From: Cellulomonas rhizosphaerae
GTDB taxonomy: Bacteria > Actinomycetota > Actinomycetes > Actinomycetales > Cellulomonadaceae
Length of the DNA: 42,665 nucleotides
Reading direction: 5' to 3'
NCBI RefSeq assembly: GCF_003470205.1
Contig: NZ_QWKP01000208.1
Coordinates: 1 to 42,665, forward strand
Positions within the stretch are counted from its first letter, which is position 1; every line of letters starts with the position of its first letter. This document shows positions 42,390-42,665 of the stretch, one piece after another. A model generated the notes under the pieces. The model had not been told where the DNA came from and did not search any database. It saw nothing but the letters and a program-made list of their open reading frames with translations. The position numbers and the translations under genes are program-made.

Positions 42390-42665
42390 ATGGGTCTGCC
42401 GGGTGGGTTTGTGGAGTCCAGTCGTGCCGCGACCGCGGGTGGCTCGTTGCCTGCGGTCGATCCTGATCCGATCGTGCTGCCTGCTGATGCTTATGAGGCG
42501 TCGCCCGGCCGGGTGGTGCCGACGTTCCCGGTGCGGGCGACGTTGACGCAGGTCGCGGGCCTGCTCGAAGGGCTGGACCTGTCGTCGTTGTCGACGGCGG
42601 AGCTGGTCGAGGTGGCGGCGGGCTGGGCGCAGGCCGCCGCGATGGTGGCGGCCCGGCAGGCTGAG
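42390..42665 (+). CDS. DUF222 (13E12-type) HNH endonuclease family protein, N-terminal part
   Basis: The first 92 codons of a gene running off the right edge. The segment LTQVAGLLEGLDLSSLSTAELVEVAAGWAQAAAMVAARQAE is the usual start of DUF222 proteins, which mostly carry a C-terminal HNH nuclease domain (outside the window). The ATG has GGAGGGG 3-9 nt upstream. These genes occur in many near-identical copies in actinobacterial genomes. An SOS box precedes it. Confidence 0.75.
   Translation, partial: MGLPGGFVESSRAATAGGSLPAVDPDPIVLPADAYEASPGRVVPTFPVRATLTQVAGLLEGLDLSSLSTAELVEVAAGWAQAAAMVAARQAE

Overview
The window is high-GC actinobacterial chromosome. Codons are strongly G/C-ended, GTG starts and GTGA/ATGA overlaps are common, and it carries the tig-clpP1-clpP2-clpX block, a stand-alone cofE and a cofC for coenzyme F420, F420-dependent luciferase-like oxidoreductases, an AroQ chorismate mutase, a DUF222-type gene and a Pls-type NRPS-like synthetase. 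A Cellulomonas-like organism (Micrococcales) fits best, but that is inference from gene content; no taxonomic search was possible.

Layout. 1-4.9 kb: the start of an M13 metallopeptidase, ribose-5-phosphate isomerase B, an Eis-like acetyltransferase, an alkyltransferase-like (ATL) protein, an Rv3520c-type luciferase-like oxidoreductase, and a GntR/DUF1648 pair with a palindromic operator. 5.0-7.4 kb: a cysteine biosynthesis unit (cysK, cysE) preceded by a Cys-rich leader peptide, then a PASTA-like lipoprotein. 7.7-8.65 kb: decayed siderophore ABC transporter genes. 8.7-12.6 kb: a secreted M23 peptidase with a possible structured leader, and a minus-strand group (MerR-VOC regulator, YcaQ-like glycosylase, YCII protein, a 57-residue protein). 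12.6-15.1 kb: a sortase-anchored surface protein. 15.2-15.4 kb: tRNA-Gly and tRNA-Pro. 15.4-28.4 kb: housekeeping genes (acyl-CoA ligase, trigger factor, ClpP1, ClpP2, ClpX, chorismate mutase, GNAT, baeRF protein, a second acyl-CoA ligase, ValS).

28.5-34.2 kb is a candidate natural-product locus: a Pls-family synthetase (A-T, six membrane segments, three beta-helix domains) whose adenylation pocket reads like a lysine pocket, translationally coupled to a compact M1 metallopeptidase and convergent with a 4'-phosphopantetheinyl transferase that could activate its carrier domain. 34.3-37.3 kb holds an F420-dependent G6PDH-family enzyme, CofE and a GH3 enzyme in one overlapping operon; CofC lies at 41.6 kb.

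38.2-41.2 kb is the accessory region. A perfect 40-bp direct repeat (38212-38251 and 41164-41203) brackets a 2.95-kb insert at the 5' end of an HhH-GPD DNA-repair gene. It carries a DUF5343 protein overlapping by 4 bp with a Swt1-type HEPN protein (candidate RNase) behind a leaderless promoter with an inverted repeat, a stand-alone EF-Tu domain-III-like protein, an orphan protein and degenerate sequence. This island is the best candidate for a little-described defence or toxin-type module. The window ends in a DUF222/HNH-type gene with a near-consensus LexA (SOS) box.
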